Part shown: in pieces, positions 5,295 to 9,398 of the stretch
Position numbering within the stretch: the stretch's first letter is position 1
Layout: every line of letters starts with the position of its first letter
DNA from: Clostridia bacterium
Lineage (GTDB): Bacteria; Bacillota; Clostridia; Christensenellales; Aristaeellaceae
NCBI GenBank assembly: GCA_024404275.1
Contig: JAKSQG010000058.1
Location: 1-9,398 of the forward strand
Direction of reading: 5' to 3'
DNA length: 9,398 bases
Made by a program: the position numbers and the translations under genes
Notes under the pieces: generated by a model
Database searches by the model: none
Seen by the model: only the letters and a program-made list of their open reading frames with translations
What the model was told of the DNA's origin: nothing

Positions 5295-7123
5295 TGAACG
5301 GAAGACCCAACAGCCGTTACGGCTCGCCCAACCCCAAGGTACAGGAAGAGCTCAAAAAGCCCCGCCGCGGCATTCTGCTGCGCCTTGGCAAATACCTGTG
5401 GCAGTTCAAGTGGCTGCTTCTGCTGGCACTGCTGCTCACCATTGGCGGCAACACCTTCTCGCTCCTCGGTCCCACGCTTTCGGGTGCCGCCATTGACTGC
5501 ATCGGCATCACCCCCGGTCAGGTCGATTTTGCGGGCGTCGCATATTATGCCCTGCTGATGCTGTTGTTCTATCTGACTTCAGCGGTGATGAGCTATCTTC
5601 TCAACATCCTCATGGTGTGGATCAGCCGCAACGTCACCCTGCGCATGCGCCGTGATATGTTCAACCGCCTGTCCGATATGCCCGTCAGCTTTTTTGACCT
5701 GCACCCCGTGGGCGACGTGCTGAGCCGCATCTTCTACGATACAGATACCATCAACACCTCCCTTTCGACCGATGTGGTCACCATCCTCGCCAGCACCATC
5801 ACCATCATCGGTTCGCTCATCATGATGCTGCGCATTTCGCCCGTGCTGGTGCTGGTGTTTGTCATCACCATCCCGCTGAGCATCGCCATCACACGCTTTA
5901 TCACGCACCACACCACGCCCTTGTTCCGTCTGCGCTCCCGCAAGATGGGCGAGCTGAATGACTTTGTGGAAGAAAAAGTCTCCGGCATGAAGACCCTCAA
6001 GGCCTACAGTCAGGAGAAAAACACCCTTGACGCCCTCGATGCCCTCAACAATGAGGTCGTGGATGCCTACTACAAGAGCGAATACTACGCCAGCACCATG
6101 GGTCCCTCGGTCAGCTTCATCAACAACCTGTCGCTGTCGCTCATCAGTTTGCTGGGCGGTCTGCTCTACATGACGGGCGATACCACGATCATGGGCATTG
6201 CCATTTCGGGCATGACCATCGGCGGCATCAGCTCCTTCATCCTCTACAGCCGCAAGTTTGCCGGCCCCATCAACGAAATTGCCAACATCTTCGGCGAGCT
6301 GCAATCCGCCCTCGCCGCCGCCGACCGCGTATTCAGCCTGCTCGACCAGCCGCTTGAAGAAGCCGATGTCCCGGGCGCGCCCGCCCTCACCGATGTCCGC
6401 GGTGATGTCGAGATGAAGGACGTCAGCTTCGGCTATGTGCCGGACAAGACCATCCTCAAAAATCTTTCTCTCACCGCCCGCCGCGGCAGCCTCATCGCCA
6501 TTGTCGGTCCCACAGGCGCCGGCAAAACCACGCTCATCAACCTGCTGATGCGTTTTTATGACATCGACAGCGGCAGCATCACCGTCGACGGACAGGAGAT
6601 CCGTTCCGTGCAGCGCCGCAGCCTGCGCGGCGCCTACTCGATGGTGCTGCAGGATACGTGGCTGTTCTCCGGCACCATCTTTGACAACATCGCCTATGCC
6701 CGCCCCGATGCCACCCGTGAGGAGGTCATCGAAGCCGCCAAAGCCGCCCGCATCCATCATTACATCATGAGCCTGCCGCAGGGCTATGACACCGTGCTGA
6801 CCGATGACGGCACCAACATTTCAAAGGGGCAGAAACAGCTGATGACCATCGCCCGCGCCATGTTGGTCAAGTCCCACATGCTCATTCTGGACGAAGCTAC
6901 CAGCAACGTTGATACCCGCACCGAGGTGCAGATTCAGCAAGCCATGCGCCGCCTGATGCAGGACAAGACCTGCTTTGTAGTCGCTCACCGCCTGTCCACC
7001 ATCCGCAACGCCGACCTCATTCTGGTCGTCCGCGACGGCAACGTGGTGGAAAGCGGCACGCACAGCGAATTGATGAAAAAGCGCGGCTTCTATCACGAAA
7101 TGTACAACGCCCAGTTCCGCTGA
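5291..7123 (+). CDS. ABC exporter half-transporter, second subunit (catalytic ATPase site)
   Basis: 610 residues, partner of the preceding subunit. ATG at 5291 overlaps the previous stop by four bases (ATGA), with GGGAGG just upstream; the adjacent ATG at 5294 is an equally usable start. The N-terminal tail is basic and Pro/Lys rich, followed by six membrane helices (roughly residues 35-335). ATPase motifs: Walker A GPTGAGKT (406-413), Q454, Walker B LILDE (531-535) with the catalytic Glu535, and H-loop His566 (VVAHRLS). The signature is SKGQ (511-514) instead of SGGQ. The deviating signature belongs to the degenerate composite site, while its own Walker A/B plus the partner's SGGQ make the hydrolysing site. 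This mutual fit is strong evidence for a heterodimer. The gene is followed 16 bp later by the sirtuin. Confidence 0.94.
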   Translation: MMNGRPNSRYGSPNPKVQEELKKPRRGILLRLGKYLWQFKWLLLLALLLTIGGNTFSLLGPTLSGAAIDCIGITPGQVDFAGVAYYALLMLLFYLTSAVMSYLLNILMVWISRNVTLRMRRDMFNRLSDMPVSFFDLHPVGDVLSRIFYDTDTINTSLSTDVVTILASTITIIGSLIMMLRISPVLVLVFVITIPLSIAITRFITHHTTPLFRLRSRKMGELNDFVEEKVSGMKTLKAYSQEKNTLDALDALNNEVVDAYYKSEYYASTMGPSVSFINNLSLSLISLLGGLLYMTGDTTIMGIAISGMTIGGISSFILYSRKFAGPINEIANIFGELQSALAAADRVFSLLDQPLEEADVPGAPALTDVRGDVEMKDVSFGYVPDKTILKNLSLTARRGSLIAIVGPTGAGKTTLINLLMRFYDIDSGSITVDGQEIRSVQRRSLRGAYSMVLQDTWLFSGTIFDNIAYARPDATREEVIEAAKAARIHHYIMSLPQGYDTVLTDDGTNISKGQKQLMTIARAMLVKSHMLILDEATSNVDTRTEVQIQQAMRRLMQDKTCFVVAHRLSTIRNADLILVVRDGNVVESGTHSELMKKRGFYHEMYNAQFR

Positions 7124-7139
7124 GGAAAGGAGAGGAAAC

Positions 7140-7856
7140 ATGCCCACGCTGTCCGAATTACTGAAAGAAAGCCGCCGCATCGTCTTTTTCGGCGGCGCCG
7201 GCGTATCCACCGAAAGCGGCATTCCCGATTTCCGCGGGGAAAACGGCCTGTACCGTCAAACCTTCCGTTACCCGCCATAGGTCATGCTCAGCCGATCCTT
7301 TTTTGACCGTCATCCCGAGGACTTTTTCGATTTTTACCGTGAGCGCATGCTGGCGCCCGACGCCCTGCCCTCCAAGGCGCATACCGCCCTTGCAAAACTG
7401 GAGCAGATGGGCAAGCTGACCGCCGTCATCACGCAGAACATCGACGGTCTGCATCAGAAGGCAGGCAGCCAAACGGTATACGAGCTGCACGGCTCCACGC
7501 TGCGCAATTACTGCATGGATTGCCATGCCTTCTACCCGCTGGAATTCATCCAAAACAGCCGCGGCGTGCCCCGCTGTCCCGTCTGCCAAGGCATCGTCAA
7601 GCCCGACGTGGTGCTCTATGAAGAAGGTCTTGACGATGGCACCATCACCGCTGCTGTGACCGCCCTTGCCGAAAGCGACCTTGTCATCGTGGGCGGCACA
7701 TCGCTCACCGTCTATCCCGCTGCCGGGCTCATCGGCTACCGCGGGGGAAAGCTGGCCGTCATCAACAAGACCGCCACCCCTGCCGACCGCATGGCCGACC
7801 TGTGCCTGCATCAAAGCGTCGGCGAAGCCCTGACCGAAGCCTTGTCCTCCCTGTAA
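7140..7856 (+). CDS. Sir2-family NAD-dependent protein deacylase (sirtuin) with in-frame TAG at codon 47
   Basis: Removes acyl groups from protein lysines using NAD in the cytoplasm. Start ATG at 7140 follows GGAAAGGAGAGG. Reading through the TAG gives 238 residues, the usual size for a single-domain bacterial sirtuin. Motifs: NAD-binding GGAGVSTESGIPDFRG (18-33), TQNIDGLHQ (98-106), catalytic His117 in ELHGS, zinc cysteines C125-x2-C128 and C146-x2-C149, and GGTSLTVYPAAGL (185-197). Codon 47 is TAG (7278-7280), in the segment FRYPP-TAG-VMLS where Clostridia/Bacilli sirtuins known to me have YPPE. The frame is intact on both sides. A start after the TAG (ATG at 7284) has no ribosome site and would lose the NAD-binding loop. 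It is transcribed with the ABC pair. If TAG were a true stop, the gene would be dead. Confidence 0.88.
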
Positions 7857-7876
7857 GCCCGCTGTCCTTCCAGTGT

Positions 7877-7895
7877 ACCGAAACGTTTTTTCGGT
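7877..7895 (+). terminator. Weak hairpin after the sirtuin, possible terminator
   Basis: ACCGAAA (7877-7883) and TTTCGGT (7889-7895) pair around a 5-nt loop, 20 bp after the sirtuin stop. The T-run lies inside the loop and stem rather than after it, so termination would be weak. It touches the -35 of the carAB promoter. Confidence 0.3.
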
Positions 7896-7923
7896 TGACA
7901 ACCGTTCCTCCTGCCCTTATAAT
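7895..7923 (+). promoter_or_regulatory. Perfect consensus promoter of the carAB operon
   Basis: TTGACA (7895-7900), 17-bp spacer, TATAAT (7918-7923): a full match to the sigma-A/sigma-70 consensus. RNA should start near 7930, giving a leader of about 225 nt before carA. A CGGTT-GAC-AACCG inverted repeat (7892-7904) is centred on the -35. A promoter this strong suits an operon controlled after initiation by attenuation. Confidence 0.88.
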
Positions 7924-7941
7924 AAGGATGATGCTTTTAAA

Positions 7942-8013
7942 GCGGTCCTGTGAGGCCGCCAAGGATGATCGGTTTGTTTGTCACGCCGTTCTCTTTGAGA
8001 GTACGGCGTTTTT
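7942..8013 (+). promoter_or_regulatory. PyrR-type attenuator: binding loop and first terminator
   Basis: The stem GCGG/CCGC encloses TCCTGTGAGG (7946-7955), matching the PyrR-binding core UCCNGNGAGG. In the wider consensus ARUCCNGNGAGGYU only the two outer bases differ, and they change together (A-U to G-C). It is followed by an intrinsic terminator: ACGCCGT (7983-7989) with ACGGCGT (8003-8009), an inner TCTC/GAGA extension, and TTTTT (8009-8013). In the known mechanism, PyrR bound to UMP holds the first loop and lets the terminator form when pyrimidines are plentiful. I did not find an obvious antiterminator pairing by eye. Confidence 0.82.
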
Positions 8014-8040
8014 ACTTACGGAAAGGAGCTGAGCCCTTTG

Positions 8041-8121
8041 ATGCAGATGTTCGGTCAGATGCTTCCATCGGCGTTCTGTTCTTTTCCTTTCTGCCGGTCT
8101 TTTAACCGTTCCATCGGTTAA
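8041..8121 (+). CDS. Possible 26-residue leader peptide between two attenuators
   Basis: ATG at 8041 begins a 26-codon frame ending in TAA at 8119-8121. AAAGGAG (8022-8028) is 12 bases upstream, a little far; an in-frame TTG at 8038 would be 9 bases away. The peptide is Phe-rich (5 of 26), with no run of a regulatory amino acid and only two Arg. The last third of the frame is very U/C rich in RNA (8074-8103) and runs into the next terminator, whose 3' arm holds the stop codon. This resembles the arrangement of the enterobacterial pyrBI leader, where translation through a U-rich tract prevents termination when UTP is low. It may equally be chance. Confidence 0.4.
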   Translation: MQMFGQMLPSAFCSFPFCRSFNRSIG

Positions 8122-8137
8122 AGGGCCGGTTTTCTTT
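8094..8137 (+). terminator. Second terminator in the carAB leader, next to the carA ribosome site
   Basis: The 15-nt arms 8094-8108 and 8115-8129 pair at every position (two U-G wobbles) around a 6-nt loop, followed by TTTTCTTT (8130-8137). It ends 4 bases before the carA AAGGAGGA site, so RNA polymerase must pass it to express carA. GCCCTTT (8033-8039) can pair with AAAGGGC (8120-8126) in its 3' arm, a possible competing antiterminator. Confidence 0.75.
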
Positions 8138-8154
8138 ATGAAGGAGGAGTGCCC

Positions 8155-9252
8155 ATGCTTCACCCTTTCACCCGTAAACTGATTCTTCTGAACGGTGCCG
8201 AATTCTGCGGCTTCGGCTTCGGCGATCCCGGCGACCGCATTCTGGAGATCGTGTTCAACACCTCCATGGTCGGCTATCAGGAGATCTTGTCCGACCCCAG
8301 CTATACCGATCAGGGCGTTGTCATGACCTACCCGCTCATCGGCAACTACGGCATGGCCGCCGATGACTACGAGACCAAAGTGCCCACCATCGGCGCGCTC
8401 ATCGTGCGCGAATACAACGATGAGCCCTCCAATTTCCGCTCCGAAAAAACACTCGATGAGGTCATGCGTGCCTATGGCGTTGCCGGTCTCAGCGGCATCG
8501 ATACCCGCCGTCTCACCCGCATGATCCGTGATATCGGCAGCTGTCCCGGTCTTTTGTGCGGTCCCGAGGTCTCCCTTGAGGAAGGTCTCAAGCGTCTGCG
8601 CGCCTTCTCTCCCCGTCACGATCAGGTCAGCCGCGTCAGCCGCAAGGCGCCCGAGCATTACGAGGCCGAAAACGCCCGCTTCCATGTGGCCGCCATCGAC
8701 TGCGGCATGAAGCAGAACATCGTCCGTTCCATGCTCAAAAAGGGCATTTCCGTCACCGTGCTGCCGTGGGATACCGATCCCGCCGCCATCACGGCGCTCG
8801 CTCCCGACGGCCTGTTTGTTTCCAACGGCCCCGGCGACCCCGAGGATGCCGTGCCCGTCATCAACACCGTACGCGAGCTCAAGGGCAAGCTGCCCATCTT
8901 CGGCATCTGCCTCGGCCATCAGATCCTGTCCCTCGCCTACGGCGCCTCCACCTACAAGCTCAAGTACGGTCACCGCGGCGGCAACCACCCGGTGCAGGAT
9001 CTGTCCACCGGGCTTATCGAAATGACCAGCCAGAACCACTCCTACGCTGTGGATGACAAGAGCCTGGAAGGCACCCCCCTGACCGTCACCCACCTGAACC
9101 TGCTGGATAAGACCGTGGAGGGCGTTCAGTGCATCCGGGACCGTGCCTTTGCCGTGCAGTACCACCCCGAATCCGCTCCCGGCCCGCAGGACAGTTCCTA
9201 CCTGTTTGACCGTTTCATCGCTTTGATGGAGGAGGCCCGCGAAAATGCCTAA
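8155..9252 (+). CDS. carA: Carbamoyl-phosphate synthase small (glutaminase) subunit
   Basis: Hydrolyses glutamine and passes ammonia to the large subunit, which makes carbamoyl phosphate for pyrimidine and arginine synthesis. ATG at 8155 lies 6 bases after AAGGAGGA; a GTG at 8149 overlaps that site and is rejected. The 365 residues match the pyrimidine-type PyrAA length. The N-terminal small-subunit domain covers about 1-150 (NTSMVGYQEILSDPSY, GLSGIDTRRLTR). The class I amidotransferase domain has SNGPGDPED, nucleophile Cys252 in GICLGHQ, and the His337/Glu339 pair in QYHPES. The leader carries a PyrR-type attenuator, so this copy belongs to the pyrimidine regulon (also named pyrAA). It overlaps carB by 8 bp; stop TAA. 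Confidence 0.96.
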   Translation: MLHPFTRKLILLNGAEFCGFGFGDPGDRILEIVFNTSMVGYQEILSDPSYTDQGVVMTYPLIGNYGMAADDYETKVPTIGALIVREYNDEPSNFRSEKTLDEVMRAYGVAGLSGIDTRRLTRMIRDIGSCPGLLCGPEVSLEEGLKRLRAFSPRHDQVSRVSRKAPEHYEAENARFHVAAIDCGMKQNIVRSMLKKGISVTVLPWDTDPAAITALAPDGLFVSNGPGDPEDAVPVINTVRELKGKLPIFGICLGHQILSLAYGASTYKLKYGHRGGNHPVQDLSTGLIEMTSQNHSYAVDDKSLEGTPLTVTHLNLLDKTVEGVQCIRDRAFAVQYHPESAPGPQDSSYLFDRFIALMEEARENA

Positions 9253-9398
9253 GAGAACAGATATCAAACGCATTCTTGTCATCGGCTCCGGCCCCATCGT
9301 CATCGGTCAGGCCGCCGAGTTTGACTATGCCGGCACGCAGGCTTGCCTCGCCCTGAAAGAAGAGGGCTACGAGGTCATCCTCTGCAACTCCAACCCCG
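9245..9398 (+). CDS. carB: Carbamoyl-phosphate synthase large subunit, N-terminal fragment
   Basis: First 51 codons only; the gene continues beyond the window. ATG at 9245 overlaps the end of carA by 8 bp, with GGAGGAGG at 9228-9235 inside carA. The residues IKRILVIGSGPIVIGQAAEF, followed by DYAGTQACLALKEEGYEVIL, are the hallmark start of CarB (PyrAB), the dinucleotide-like fold preceding the first ATP-grasp domain. It forms the complex with CarA. The overlap suggests coupled translation at equal amounts. Confidence 0.95.
   Translation, partial: MPKRTDIKRILVIGSGPIVIGQAAEFDYAGTQACLALKEEGYEVILCNSNP

Noticed and set aside
5579..6760. Long minus-strand open frame (393 codons) opposite the second ABC subunit
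   Set aside because: Same shadow pattern: repeated Gly/Asp/His text, no family motif, and the plus strand is certain.
7140..7856. Pseudogene status for the TAG-containing genes
   Set aside because: Possible for any one of them, but three genes with a single TAG each, no other lesion, and no TAG terminator in the window make recoding the better explanation. Kept as the main alternative.
7981..9303. Long minus-strand open frame (440 codons) opposite carA
   Set aside because: carA is unmistakable on plus; this frame also spans the attenuators and the carA/carB junction.

Overview
The window looks like a chromosomal segment of an uncultured, gut-type member of the Clostridia (low-GC Gram-positive lineage, but with GC-rich genes). 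The support is strong AGGAGG-type ribosome binding sites, consensus sigma-A promoters, a PyrR-type attenuator in front of carAB, and a pyridine-nucleotide-site-less thioredoxin-reductase-like flavoprotein. No phage, transposon, CRISPR or tRNA signal is visible.

Layout. (1) 1-419, minus: 5' part of an exported protein that ends, at the window edge, in perfect 10-residue tandem repeats; its consensus promoter is at 464-492. (2) 420-779: intergenic, with a likely extended -10 promoter and an RNA hairpin whose 3' arm can alternatively pair with the next gene's Shine-Dalgarno. (3) 780-1406, plus: GNAT acetyltransferase. (4) 1407-1704: convergent 3' ends, packed with four hairpins, two of which are copies of one element. 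(5) 1705-3360, minus: two-gene operon of a thioredoxin-reductase-like flavoprotein and an exported cysteine-containing protein. (6) 3361-3584: divergent AT-rich promoter region. (7) 3585-7856, plus: heterodimeric ABC exporter pair followed by a sirtuin. (8) 7857-8154: carAB control region with a perfect consensus promoter, a PyrR-binding loop, a first terminator, a 26-codon leader ORF and a second terminator. (9) 8155-9398, plus: carA and the start of carB.

The most striking observation is that three genes (exported repeat protein, GNAT, sirtuin) each carry exactly one in-frame TAG in an otherwise intact, full-length frame. All seven genes whose ends are visible stop at TGA or TAA, never TAG. 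In the two recognisable families the TAG sits where I expect a Glu. This pattern fits TAG being read as an amino acid (Gln or Glu most likely) in this genome, either by full reassignment or by efficient suppression. Three independent nonsense mutations in one 9.4-kb window are less likely. No amber-decoding tRNA is in the window, so this remains an inference.

Functionally, carAB makes carbamoyl phosphate for pyrimidines and arginine and appears to be under two tandem attenuators. The ABC pair has the asymmetric ATP sites typical of heterodimeric exporters and shares a transcript with the sirtuin. The flavoprotein keeps its CATC redox centre but has lost the NADPH-binding signatures.
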